Shown piece after piece: positions 52,859 to 61,287 of a stretch of 64,000 nucleotides of DNA. Within the stretch, counting starts at the first letter, position 1, and every line of letters starts with the position of its first letter. The translations under genes were made by a program, and so were the position numbers. The notes beneath the pieces were generated by a model. It was not told the DNA's origin, ran no database searches, and saw only the letters and a list, made by a program, of their open reading frames with translations. Source of the DNA: Bradyrhizobium sp. dw_411 (GTDB lineage: Bacteria; Pseudomonadota; Alphaproteobacteria; Rhizobiales; Xanthobacteraceae); assembly GCF_018449695.1 (NCBI RefSeq), contig NZ_JAAVUY010000012.1, forward strand, positions 1 to 64,000, in the 5' to 3' direction.

Positions 52859-52960
52859 CCCTCCCCCCTTGCGGGGGAGGGTTAGGGAGGGGGGTAAGCC
52901 GCAAACACCGAATTCGCGGCTACCCCCCTCTCCAACTCTCCCCCGCAAGGGGGGAGAGGG
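52859..52960. repeat. Palindromic intergenic repeat, family D
   Basis: Two GC-rich hairpins: CCCCCCTTGCGGGGGAGGG on the left and CTCTCCCCCGCAAGGGGGGA on the right, with CCGCAAACAC...GCGGC between. The two ends are inverted versions of one another. The element ends 34 bases before the hydrolase start. Confidence 0.75.
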
Positions 52961-52994
52961 CACAGTGTGCCGTGTCGCAGGGAGCGCGGTTGCG

Positions 52995-53813
52995 ATGACA
53001 ACGCTCTCCCCCTCCGGCTTCCTCCGCATCGGCGCTTCCGATCTCGAATACCGCATGATCGGCCCCGCACCGGCGGATGCGCCGACCATCGTCATGCTGC
53101 ATGAAGGTCTGGGCTCGGCCGGGCTGTGGGGCGATTTTCCGGATCGGCTTGCGGCCAAAACCGGCCTCGGCGTTTTCGTGTATTCGCGCGCGGGCTACGG
53201 CGCTTCCAGCCCGGTGCCATTGCCGCGTCCGCTCGACTACATGCATGTCGAAGCGCTCGAAGTGCTGCCTAAGCTGCTCGACGCCATAGGTCTGCGCCGC
53301 GGGCTGTTGCTTGGTCATTCCGATGGCGCGTCGATCGTCGCGATCCATGCCGGCGGCGTTCAGGATCATCGCGTGCAAGGCGTCGTGATGATTGCGCCGC
53401 ATTTCATCGTCGAAGATATGGGGCTGGCCTCGATTGCCGAGACAAAAAAGGCTTACGAGACGTTAGACCTGAAATCGAAGCTGCAGCGCTGGCACGGCGA
53501 TGTCGATAACGCCTTCTATGGCTGGAGCGACGCGTGGCTCGACCCGAAGTTTCGTAGCTGGGATATTTCGGAATATCTGGCCTATATCCGGGTGCCGGTC
53601 GCGATTCTGCAGGGTGCCGACGACCGCTATGGCACAATTCGCCAAATCGAGATCGCGCAGGAAGAATGCTACTGCCCGGTTGATGTGACGATGATGGCGG
53701 GGGCCGGACATTCGCTGCATCGTGAAGCGCCGGGGCCGACGCTCGAAGCGATCTCTGATTTTGCAAACGCCGTTTTGCAAGGAGACGAAGGCTCGCAAGG
53801 ACGGGCCGCGTAA
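52995..53813 (+). CDS. Alpha/beta-fold hydrolase of the box cluster
   Basis: 272 residues. Oxyanion motif MLHEGLGSAGLW near residues 34-45, nucleophile elbow LLLGHSDGAS with Ser109, Asp in QGADDRYG and His in AGAGHSLHRE. Similar hydrolases accompany box genes and have been suggested to be thioesterases or lactonases that release CoA or open a lactone. ATG at 52995 with GGAGCGCGG; longer frames run through the palindromic repeat. Sits between bclA and boxC in the same direction, but 180 bases and a repeat separate it from bclA. Confidence 0.85.
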   Translation: MTTLSPSGFLRIGASDLEYRMIGPAPADAPTIVMLHEGLGSAGLWGDFPDRLAAKTGLGVFVYSRAGYGASSPVPLPRPLDYMHVEALEVLPKLLDAIGLRRGLLLGHSDGASIVAIHAGGVQDHRVQGVVMIAPHFIVEDMGLASIAETKKAYETLDLKSKLQRWHGDVDNAFYGWSDAWLDPKFRSWDISEYLAYIRVPVAILQGADDRYGTIRQIEIAQEECYCPVDVTMMAGAGHSLHREAPGPTLEAISDFANAVLQGDEGSQGRAA

Positions 53814-53872
53814 CGCTTTCGCCGCTTCTGTGGCGATGCTCCCATGTGCATGCCTTCCGCCGCCGCCAATCT

Positions 53873-53907
53873 CCCCCGCCGCAACGGGCTTATGTACCCG
53901 GCGGGGG
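53873..53907 (+). terminator. GC-rich hairpin before boxC
   Basis: CCCCCGCC (53873-53880) pairs with GGCGGGGG (53900-53907) around a 19-base loop. No T-run follows; it may end the hydrolase transcript weakly or be a relic of a palindromic repeat. Confidence 0.4.
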
Positions 53908-53986
53908 GCACCGACGCTGAAATCAATCGTGACATGAAGCAAAATGCCAGATTTCCGGCAATTTGACCTAGACCTCTCCTGAAATG

Positions 53987-54000
53987 TGCACTATTGTGCA
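53987..54000 (+). promoter_or_regulatory. Candidate BoxR operator upstream of boxC
   Basis: TGCA-N6-TGCA (53987-53990 and 53997-54000), 42 bases before the boxC ATG and downstream of a TTGACC at 53963. BoxR/BzdR proteins are reported to bind paired TGCA boxes, so this site could block the boxC promoter without inducer. Confidence 0.6.
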
Positions 54001-54041
54001 TGTCATCACGTCAAAAGTACCGAAAGTAAAAGGGATGGCCC

Positions 54042-55730
54042 ATGGCCGGTGAAGATCGCGTCCTTGCTGGCGGCGCCAGGCACATCGATTTTCAGACCGA
54101 TCCGTCGCGCTACCGGCATTGGAAGCTCGATGTCGCAGGCGACGTTGCGACGCTGACGATGGATGTCGACGAGAATGGCGGCCTGTTCGAAGGTTATCAG
54201 CTCAAGCTGAATTCCTACGACCTCGGCGTCGATATCGAACTTGCCGACGCGGTGCAGCGGCTGCGCTTCGAACATCCCGCGGTGAAGGTCGTGCTGCTGC
54301 GCTCGGCCAAGAACCGGGTGTTCTGCGCCGGCGCCAATATCCGCATGCTGGCGGGCGCAACCCATGCCCACAAGGTCAATTTCTGCAAATTCACCAACGA
54401 GACCCGCAACGGGCTGGAGGATTCCAGCGAGAATTCCGGGCAGCGCTTTGTCACCGTCATCAACGGCACGGCGGCGGGCGGCGGCTATGAACTGGCGCTG
54501 GCGACTGATCACATCATCCTGGCCGACGACGGTTCGGCGGCGGTGGCGCTGCCTGAAGTGCCGCTGCTGGCGGTGTTGCCGGGCACCGGCGGACTGACGC
54601 GGGTGGTCGACAAGCGGAAAGTTCGCCGCGATCATGCCGATTATTTCTGTACCATCGAGGAAGGCATCAAGGGCAAGCGCGCCGTACAGTGGCGGCTGGT
54701 CGATGAGATCGTTCCCAACAGCAAGCTCGAAGCCAGAGTCACTGAGCGCACCAGGGAATTCGCCGCGGCCTCAAAGCGAAACGGCAATGGCAAGGGCATT
54801 GCGCTCGCTCCGCTGAATCGCAGCATCGACGACAACGGTATCCGCTATGGCTTCGTCAGCGTCGACATCAATCGCGCCGAGCGTATCGCGACGATTTCGA
54901 TCAAGGCGCCGGAGAGCGCGCCGCCGGCCGATATTGACGGGATGATCGCGCAGGGCGCATCGTTCTGGCCGCTTCAGGTGGCGCGCGAACTCGACGATGC
55001 CATCCTGCATCTGCGCATCAACGAACTCGAAACCGCGATGCTGGTGTTCAAATCGCATGGCGAGCGCGCCAATGTGCTGGCCTGCGATGCCTTCCTCGAA
55101 GCCCATAAGGCGCACTGGCTGGTCAACGAAATCAGGCAGTACTGGAAACGGGTGCTCAAGCGCATCGACGTCACCTCGCGCACGCTGGTGACGCTGGTCG
55201 AGCCGGGTTCGTGCTTTGTCGGCACGCTGGCTGAACTCGTGTTCGCCGCCGACCGTTCCTACATGCTGATCGGCCAGAAGCAGGGCGACAACCGCGCGCC
55301 GCCGACCATCGAACTCTCGGCGATGAATTTCGGACCCTATCCGATGAGCCATGGGCTCACGCGGCTGCAATCGCGCTTTCAGGCCGATCCCACGGATGTT
55401 GAGCGGGCGCAGAAACGGATCGGCGAGGCACTCGATGCCGAGGAGGCCGAACAGCTCGGGCTCATTACGTTTGCGCTGGATGACATCGACTGGGACGACG
55501 AGATCAGGGTGTTCTTCGAGGAGCGCACCAGCTTTTCGCCCGACAGCCTCACCGGCATGGAAGCCAATTTGCGCTTCGTCGGACCCGAGACCATGGAATC
55601 GAAAATCTTCTCGCGCCTGACGGCGTGGCAGAACTGGATTTTTCAGCGCCCCAACGCGGTCGGCGAAGACGGCGCGTTGCGGCGTTACGGCACCGGCCAA
55701 AAGGCGCAGTTCGATATGACCCGGGTTTAG
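54042..55730 (+). CDS. boxC: 2,3-epoxybenzoyl-CoA dihydrolase
   Basis: 562 residues, two crotonase-type halves. The first has KNRVFCAGANIRMLAGA and NGTAAGGGYELALATDHIIL (oxyanion-hole signature), the second TLVTLVEPGSCFVGTLAELVFAADRSYMLI. Length and the start VLAGGARHIDFQTDPSRYRHW fit BoxC, which hydrolyses the benzoyl-CoA 2,3-epoxide ring to 3,4-didehydroadipyl-CoA semialdehyde and formate. ATG at 54042 with AGGG seven bases before; a short out-of-frame ATG at 54035 should be ignored. Nine bases before boxB. Preceded by a TGCA-N6-TGCA site, so probably under BoxR. Confidence 0.96.
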   Translation: MAGEDRVLAGGARHIDFQTDPSRYRHWKLDVAGDVATLTMDVDENGGLFEGYQLKLNSYDLGVDIELADAVQRLRFEHPAVKVVLLRSAKNRVFCAGANIRMLAGATHAHKVNFCKFTNETRNGLEDSSENSGQRFVTVINGTAAGGGYELALATDHIILADDGSAAVALPEVPLLAVLPGTGGLTRVVDKRKVRRDHADYFCTIEEGIKGKRAVQWRLVDEIVPNSKLEARVTERTREFAAASKRNGNGKGIALAPLNRSIDDNGIRYGFVSVDINRAERIATISIKAPESAPPADIDGMIAQGASFWPLQVARELDDAILHLRINELETAMLVFKSHGERANVLACDAFLEAHKAHWLVNEIRQYWKRVLKRIDVTSRTLVTLVEPGSCFVGTLAELVFAADRSYMLIGQKQGDNRAPPTIELSAMNFGPYPMSHGLTRLQSRFQADPTDVERAQKRIGEALDAEEAEQLGLITFALDDIDWDDEIRVFFEERTSFSPDSLTGMEANLRFVGPETMESKIFSRLTAWQNWIFQRPNAVGEDGALRRYGTGQKAQFDMTRV

Positions 55731-55739
55731 GAGCACGCC

Positions 55740-57185
55740 ATGAACATCATGAACGTCGATTACAGCACCAAGATTCCCAACAACGTGAATCTCAGCGAAG
55801 ATCGGCAGGTGCTCAAGGCGCTGGAAGGCTGGCATCCCGGTTACATCGACTGGTGGAACGACATGGGGCCGGACGGCTTCCAGCAATCGCTGGTCTATCT
55901 GCGCACCGCTTATTCGGTCGATCCGCGCGGCTGGGCCAAGTTCGACTATGTGAAAATGCCGGACTATCGCTGGGGCATCCTGCTGGCGCCGCAGGAAGAG
56001 AATCGCGTCATCCCGTTCGGCGAACATTACGGCGAACCTGCATGGCAGGAAGTGCCCGGCGAATATCGCGCGGCGCTGCGCCGCCTGATCGTGATCCAGG
56101 GCGACACCGAGCCGGCATCGGTCGAACAGCAGCGCCATCTCGGCAAGACCGCGCCCTCGCTCTACGACCTGCGCAACCTGTTCCAGGTCAATGTCGAGGA
56201 GGGCCGCCATCTCTGGGCGATGGTGTATCTGCTGCAGAAATATTTTGGCCGCGACGGCCGCGAGGAAGCCGACGAATTGTTGCGCCGCCGCTCCGGCGAT
56301 ACCGACAGCCCGCGCATGCTGGGTGCCTTCAATGAGGCGACACCGGACTGGCTGTCGTTCTTCATGTTCACCTACTTCACCGATCGCGACGGCAAGATGC
56401 AGTTGCATTCGCTGGCGCAGTCCGGCTTCGATCCGCTGTCGCGCACCTGCCGCTTCATGCTGACCGAAGAAGCGCATCACATGTTCGTCGGCGAGACCGG
56501 CATCAGCCGCGTCGTGCAGCGCACCTGTGAGGCGATGCAAGCCGCCGGGATCAGCGATCCCAATGATGTCGCGAAGGTGCGCGCGCTCGGCGTGGTCGAT
56601 CTGCCGACCATCCAGAAGAAGCTGAACCTGCACTACACGCTCTCGCTGGATCTGTTCGGCTCGGAAGTTTCGACCAACGCGGCGAACTCCTTCAACTCGG
56701 GCATCAAGGGCCGTTTCCACGAGACCCAGATCAACGACGATCACCGGCTGCAGAACGACACCTATCCGGTGCTCAAGCTGGTGGACGGGCAGATCAAGCG
56801 CGTCGATGAGCCGGCATTGACCGCGCTCAACATGCGGCTGCGCGACGATTATACGCAGGACTGCGTCAAAGGCCTGCTGCGCTGGAACAAGATCATCTCG
56901 ACGGCCGGCCACGACTTCAAGCTGACGCTGCCGAACGTTGCGTTCCATCGCCAGATCGGCGAATTCAAGGACATCCACGCCACGCCGGACGGCCTCCTGA
57001 TCGACGATGCGACCTGGACCAGGCGCACCCACGAATGGCTGCCGTCGCCGGCCGACGGCGATTTCATCGCCTCGCTGATGACGCCGGTGACCGAGATCGG
57101 TGAATTTGCTTCATGGATTTCACCGCCGAAAGTCGGCATCGACAACAAGCCGGGCGATTTTGAATACGTGAAGATCGAGACATGA
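55740..57185 (+). CDS. boxB: Benzoyl-CoA 2,3-epoxidase, diiron subunit
   Basis: 481 residues. Diiron ligands are visible: Glu124, Glu154 and His157 in NVEEGRHLWAM, Glu244 and His247 in LTEEAHHMF, with Asp215 as a further ligand, each four residues shifted from the known BoxB numbering. It inserts oxygen into benzoyl-CoA to form the 2,3-epoxide and needs electrons from the reductase BoxA. No boxA occurs in this window. ATG at 55740 with GGAG in the preceding nine-base gap. Last gene of the boxC-boxB unit; ends at a strong hairpin. Confidence 0.97.
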   Translation: MNIMNVDYSTKIPNNVNLSEDRQVLKALEGWHPGYIDWWNDMGPDGFQQSLVYLRTAYSVDPRGWAKFDYVKMPDYRWGILLAPQEENRVIPFGEHYGEPAWQEVPGEYRAALRRLIVIQGDTEPASVEQQRHLGKTAPSLYDLRNLFQVNVEEGRHLWAMVYLLQKYFGRDGREEADELLRRRSGDTDSPRMLGAFNEATPDWLSFFMFTYFTDRDGKMQLHSLAQSGFDPLSRTCRFMLTEEAHHMFVGETGISRVVQRTCEAMQAAGISDPNDVAKVRALGVVDLPTIQKKLNLHYTLSLDLFGSEVSTNAANSFNSGIKGRFHETQINDDHRLQNDTYPVLKLVDGQIKRVDEPALTALNMRLRDDYTQDCVKGLLRWNKIISTAGHDFKLTLPNVAFHRQIGEFKDIHATPDGLLIDDATWTRRTHEWLPSPADGDFIASLMTPVTEIGEFASWISPPKVGIDNKPGDFEYVKIET

Positions 57186-57191
57186 TTCCTG

Positions 57192-57227
57192 ATGTCGTCC
57201 CGGCCTTCGCCGGGACGACATATTTTT
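57192..57227. terminator. Terminator between boxB and the convergent SDR gene
   Basis: ATGTCGTCCCGGC (57192-57204), loop CTTC, GCCGGGACGACAT (57209-57221), a perfect 13-bp stem followed by ATTTTT. The sequence resembles widespread palindromic repeats (family E), so it may be both. Confidence 0.85.
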
Positions 57228-57245
57228 GCCTGGCCACTTTTAATC

Positions 57246-58052
57246 CTACTCCCACCCGTCTCCCTTGATGCCCGGGTTCGCATACACAATGCCGCCATCG
57301 ACTGCGATGGTCGCGCCGACCACGTAGTCGCCAGCGCGTGAGGCGAGGTAGATTGCCGCACCCGCCATGTCCTCATCGGTGCCGATGCGTCCGGACGGCA
57401 CCCGGGTCGCGACCTCATCGGCATTATCGCGCGCGGCCTTGTTCATGTCGGACTTGAACGGCCCCGGCGCAATCGCCGTCACCACGATGTGGTCGCCGAT
57501 CAGTTTTACCGCCATTCGTCGTGTCAGATGGATCAGGCCGGATTTGCTCGCCGCATAGGAATAGGTCTCCAGCGGATTGACGAAGATGCCGTCGATCGAG
57601 GCGATGTTGATCACTTTAGCGGGCTTCTCTGCGGTTGCAGCCGCGCGCAGCAGGCCGGCCAGCGCCTTGGTCAGAAAGAACGGCGTCTTGACGTTGAGGT
57701 TCATCACCTTGTCCCAGCCGCTTTCCGGAAATTCGTCGAAGTCCGCGCCCCATGCCGCACCGGCATTGTTGACGAGAATGTCGAGCTTCGGTTCGCGCTT
57801 CCTGATCTCGCTGGCCAGCATGTCGATGCCCGCCATGGTCGAAATATCGATCGGCAGCGCGATGCATTCGCCGCCATATTCGGTGGTCAGTTCTTTCGCG
57901 GTTGCCTCGCACGGCCCGGCCTTGCGCGCGGTGATGTAGACCTTGGCGGCGCCTTGGCTAAGAAATCCGGACGCGATCATCTTGCCGATGCCGCGCGATC
58001 CCCCGGTCACCAGCGCGACGCGGCCGTGCAGCGAAAACAGATCCTTGAACAT
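57246..58052 (-). CDS. Short-chain dehydrogenase/reductase (RhlG-like)
   Basis: 268 residues. VTGGSRGIGKMIASGF at about 15-30, NNAGAAWG, catalytic Ser in NIASIDG and Tyr/Lys in YSYAASKSG; C-terminal GATIAVDGGIVYANP. NADP-dependent oxidoreductase of the RhlG/3-oxoacyl-reductase group. ATG at 58052. Faces boxB across a terminator, so not part of the box operon; it may act on CoA or acyl substrates, without evidence. Confidence 0.9.
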   Translation of the reverse strand: MFKDLFSLHGRVALVTGGSRGIGKMIASGFLSQGAAKVYITARKAGPCEATAKELTTEYGGECIALPIDISTMAGIDMLASEIRKREPKLDILVNNAGAAWGADFDEFPESGWDKVMNLNVKTPFFLTKALAGLLRAAATAEKPAKVINIASIDGIFVNPLETYSYAASKSGLIHLTRRMAVKLIGDHIVVTAIAPGPFKSDMNKAARDNADEVATRVPSGRIGTDEDMAGAAIYLASRAGDYVVGATIAVDGGIVYANPGIKGDGWE

Positions 58053-58128
58053 GGGTGTCCTCCCTTTATTTTGCCGATATTTTTGGGCGCGAGGGAAGGA
58101 TGAGTCAAGGAAAGGGCAGCGAGTGAGT

Positions 58129-59187
58129 TTACGCCGCGTCGATGCGCCGAAAGCCGTTCCACATCGCGGTGGCGGCGCCGGAGGTCAGGACCGGCAGGAT
58201 GCGGATGTCCTGGTAATTGCCGTTGAGCGAGACCCGCGGCAACGCCGTCAGATGTCCCGCACTTTCCGGAAAGATCATGCCCGGACGTGTGGTCACCGCG
58301 GTTTTGAATCCGGCCGCTTGTGCCATGGTGAATTCGCGCGCGGCGGCCGCGAACTTGTCGCCATAGGGATAGGCGAGGTGGAGCACGGGCTTCTGTAGCG
58401 CGGCTTCAATCCGCTGACGGCTTACCGCCATTTCCTGGCCGGCGATTTCTTTGGATTGTCGGGCCAGACTGCAATGCGTGATGGTGTGTGCACCGATGCC
58501 GATCAGAGGATCTTGCGCGAAAGATTTCAATTCGTCCCAGGACATGCAGAGATCGCGGCTGATCGCGGTCTCATCGACGCCGTAACGCGCGCATAGCGCG
58601 CTGGCCTCGCGCTGCAGGTCGCCGCCGCCCCGTAACCCGCGCAGCCAGTCGTGTAGACGGTTGAAGGCGGCCCCTTTGGCAGCCAACGTGCTGGTATCGA
58701 GGCGTGCAGTCAGGCCGGCGACACCGGCTTCGATCGAAGATGTCCTGGCAATCACCATCTCAAGCGCGATCCACCACAGACGGCCGACACCTTCGGCGAA
58801 GTCGCTGGCCGCATACACCGTAAACGGCGCTTCGAACTCCCGCATCACCGGCAGCGCGAAGTCCCTGTTGTCGCGATATCCATCGTCAAAGGTGAAGCAG
58901 GCGAACCGCCGCGAAAAGTCGCGTTCGGTCAGCCGCCGGTACAGCTCATCCATGGTGATGATATCGACGTCATGCGAGCGAAGATGCCCCAGCATCGCGC
59001 GCAGGAATTCCGGCGCCACCTCGAGATGTCGGTTGGGCTGGAATGCGGCGTCGCGCGGCGGGCGGACATGATGCAGCATGAAGATGCTGCCGACGCCGGC
59101 GAACATCGGACGAAGCAAATTATGCGCGCCGGTGATGTAAAGCGCTCCAAGTCCGGCGCGGATGACGTTATTGCGAAGCTGCTTCAT
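58129..59187 (-). CDS. Polysaccharide deacetylase family protein
   Basis: 352 residues. NodB-type motifs: CFTFDDGYRDNRDFALPVM (TFDDG, first motif), GIGAHTITHCSL (HxxxH metal motif), and LAYPYGDK. An N-terminal hydrophobic stretch (about 8-38) could anchor it. It should remove acetyl groups from a surface polysaccharide or peptidoglycan. ATG at 59187. 76 bases upstream of the SDR gene on the same strand. Targets unknown; not a nodB, since nod context is absent. Confidence 0.9.
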   Translation of the reverse strand: MKQLRNNVIRAGLGALYITGAHNLLRPMFAGVGSIFMLHHVRPPRDAAFQPNRHLEVAPEFLRAMLGHLRSHDVDIITMDELYRRLTERDFSRRFACFTFDDGYRDNRDFALPVMREFEAPFTVYAASDFAEGVGRLWWIALEMVIARTSSIEAGVAGLTARLDTSTLAAKGAAFNRLHDWLRGLRGGGDLQREASALCARYGVDETAISRDLCMSWDELKSFAQDPLIGIGAHTITHCSLARQSKEIAGQEMAVSRQRIEAALQKPVLHLAYPYGDKFAAAAREFTMAQAAGFKTAVTTRPGMIFPESAGHLTALPRVSLNGNYQDIRILPVLTSGAATAMWNGFRRIDAA

Positions 59188-59555
59188 CAGGGGCGGTTGG
59201 CCGGTTGGAACGTGATTCCGAAGCTAGCGGGGGACCGCTGAAGAAACGGTTAGTCGGGCAGTTGCCCGGCGCAGGACTTGTTACAGGACTATTCCCTGTT
59301 ATTTCGGGTTTGACAGCCCTGCAAGGGTTTGTTTTCTCTCTGTTCCCAGTGCCGCCGGTTTGACGTTCCTGCTAGGGCTTTGCCTGCCAGAGCTTTGCCT
59401 GAAACGGCTTTGCAAACGCGCAGGAAGCATCAAATTGAAAGCGGCGCTGAAATCATCGTTATACCGTACCCCCTTTATTGCCGAAGTTCGTGTCAGGGGA
59501 TGCATGGCAGGTCACGAATTTCGGAAACGGGGAATCAGGCCCCGCGGGACATCGA
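59188..59555. repeat. Intergenic region with direct and short tandem repeats
   Basis: 368 bases. Two GGTTTGAC(A/G)...CCTGC(A/T)AGGG units (59307-59331 and 59357-59382) lie 50 bases apart, and about three copies of a 15-16-base unit containing GCTTTGC follow at 59373-59416. Each unit has a TTGAC that could serve as a -35 for the next gene. No gene is seen. Confidence 0.5.
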
Positions 59556-60953
59556 ATGCACGGACTTTTCAGGTGGAGCAGCAAATGGTGGCCGGGTGTT
59601 ATTCCACTGATTGTCTTGTGGGCTTTGGCCGCATGGAACAACACCGTGCCCCTGGAATCCGATCTGGCCGCCCGCAGCACAGCCGCACTTAAGGATACCG
59701 TGCTCGACAAGAGCAGAATAGCGCTCGCGGGCCGCGACGTGACATTCAGCGCCGAAGCCTTCTCCGAAGAAGGCCGGCGCAGCTCGGTGGCCGCAGTGGA
59801 AGCGGTGCCGGGCGTGCGGCTGGTGGACGACCAAACCCGTCTGGTTCCTGAAGCCAAGCCGTTCGTCTGGTCGGCGGAACGGGACGTCGTCAGGGTTACC
59901 TTGAGCGGCAATTCGCCGCTGCCGGCCAGCAAGGGCAAATTGCTGGAAGCGGCCCGCGCGGATCTTGGTGGCGTCGAAGTCGTCGATCACATGAATCTGT
60001 CGCGCGGCGCGCCACCGCGTTTCGACAATGCTGCATTGCTGCTGCTCGATCAGATCGCCAAACTGAAAGACGGCAAGATCACCCTTTCGGACACCAAGGT
60101 CAGCCTGTCCGGCATGGCGCGTGACCTTGGCGGCCGGGAAGCGATTGCGGCCGCGCTGAAAAATCTTCCCGAAGGATTTTCGGTTGCCAGCAACGAGATC
60201 AAGGCGCCGCCCTATATCTTCCAAGCCTACAAGGATCCGGTTGCGCTGACACTGACGCTGACCGGCTATGTGCCCGACAACAATGTCCATGCGGCGCTGG
60301 TCGCGGCAGCCGGCCGCAAGTTCTTCAGCGAAAAGGTGGTCGACAATCTCAAGGCCAGCGTCGGCGCGCCCGCCGGATTTACCAACGCGGTGGTCGCGGC
60401 GCTGGGTGCGCTTTCACGGCTGTCGACCGGCACGCTTGTGGTGTCGGACCGGGAAGTGAAGCTGTCGGGCGATGCATTTTACGATGCGGCGCCGGCCCAG
60501 ATTCGTGCCGGCTTTGCCAAGGATCTCCCGCAGGGCTGGCAGTCCAAGGCGGACATTCCGGTCAAGCCTGCCGCCGCTCCGGTGGATGCCACCGTGTGTC
60601 AGCAATTATTGTCGGATTTGCTGGCCAAGGGAACCATCCGCTTCGAATCCGGGCTTTCCACCCTCGATCCGGATTCGGCCGGGTTGCTCGATCATCTGAT
60701 CGAAACCGCACTGCGCTGTCCGACCATCAATATCGAGATTGCAGGTCACACCGATGCCGATGGCCCCGAGGGCTTCAACAAGGCCCTGTCGGAAAAGCGG
60801 GCGGAGGTGGTGACGGATTATCTTGTGAGAGCCGGATTGCCCGCGAGCCGCTTCACGGCGGTGGGCTATGGCAGCACCCAGCCGGTTGCGTCGAACGACA
60901 CCGACGAAGGCAAGTCGCATAACCGCCGCATCGAATTCGTGGTGAAGGAATAA
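59556..60953 (+). CDS. BON-repeat/OmpA membrane protein (Rv0899/ArfA-like)
   Basis: 465 residues. One N-terminal membrane helix (about 12-27), two or three BON-like repeats (VTFSAEAFSEEGRRS..., KVSLSGMARDLGGREAI, LTLTGYVPDNNVH and EVKLSGDAFYDAAP), then an OmpA peptidoglycan-binding domain (about 345-465) with GHTDADGPEGFNKALSEKRAE and SHNRRIEFVV. This domain order matches Rv0899/ArfA, a family noted to be widespread in nitrogen-fixing bacteria. Probably links inner membrane and cell wall. ATG at 59556; a longer start at 59478 would place 26 polar residues before the helix. The next gene follows after two bases. Confidence 0.87.
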   Translation: MHGLFRWSSKWWPGVIPLIVLWALAAWNNTVPLESDLAARSTAALKDTVLDKSRIALAGRDVTFSAEAFSEEGRRSSVAAVEAVPGVRLVDDQTRLVPEAKPFVWSAERDVVRVTLSGNSPLPASKGKLLEAARADLGGVEVVDHMNLSRGAPPRFDNAALLLLDQIAKLKDGKITLSDTKVSLSGMARDLGGREAIAAALKNLPEGFSVASNEIKAPPYIFQAYKDPVALTLTLTGYVPDNNVHAALVAAAGRKFFSEKVVDNLKASVGAPAGFTNAVVAALGALSRLSTGTLVVSDREVKLSGDAFYDAAPAQIRAGFAKDLPQGWQSKADIPVKPAAAPVDATVCQQLLSDLLAKGTIRFESGLSTLDPDSAGLLDHLIETALRCPTINIEIAGHTDADGPEGFNKALSEKRAEVVTDYLVRAGLPASRFTAVGYGSTQPVASNDTDEGKSHNRRIEFVVKE

Positions 60954-60955
60954 CG

Positions 60956-61252
60956 ATGATCTATCTCGCGACATTTCACTGGGGCTGGCTGCTGGGATCG
61001 CTGCTGCTGGGTTTTGCGATGGGCTGGATCGCGGTGGTTCAGCGCGGTCAGGGCGTATCGAAGGTGACGTCGCGATGGCTGGCGGTGTTGGCGGCGGCAT
61101 TGGTTGCCGCGGCGCTGGCCCACGTGATCCCCGGCCGCCCCGGCTATTGGCTCGATCTCGGCCTTGTCATGTTTGCATTATATCTGGCTGGCTGCACGGT
61201 GGGATCGTGGCTGCGCGCCTGGGTGGTTTCAGGCCACGCGCCGGCCGCTTGA
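60956..61252 (+). CDS. Small membrane protein, partner of the BON/OmpA protein
   Basis: 98 residues with three helices: FHWGWLLGSLLLGFAMGWIAVVQRG (7-31), WLAVLAAALVAAALAHVI (41-58) and WLDLGLVMFALYLAGCTVGSWL (65-86). Starts two bases after the OmpA-type gene, so certainly co-translated with it. In mycobacteria, ArfA is followed by small membrane proteins ArfB and ArfC; this gene holds the same place. No enzymatic motif. Likely forms a complex with the upstream product. Confidence 0.75.
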   Translation: MIYLATFHWGWLLGSLLLGFAMGWIAVVQRGQGVSKVTSRWLAVLAAALVAAALAHVIPGRPGYWLDLGLVMFALYLAGCTVGSWLRAWVVSGHAPAA

Positions 61253-61287
61253 AAGTAGCGGCGATCTCTGGATCCCTGAGGCAGACC

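Noticed and set aside
53762..53780. TGCA-N10-TGCA near the end of the box hydrolase gene as a BoxR site.
   Set aside because: It lies in coding sequence and the spacing does not match the N6 arrangement.
54771..57032. Leftward open frame of over 750 codons opposite boxC and boxB.
   Set aside because: It has no ribosome site or recognisable domain and is composed of the Arg/Asp/Gln-rich residues expected from the complement of GC-rich genes; the two rightward genes carry full catalytic motifs.
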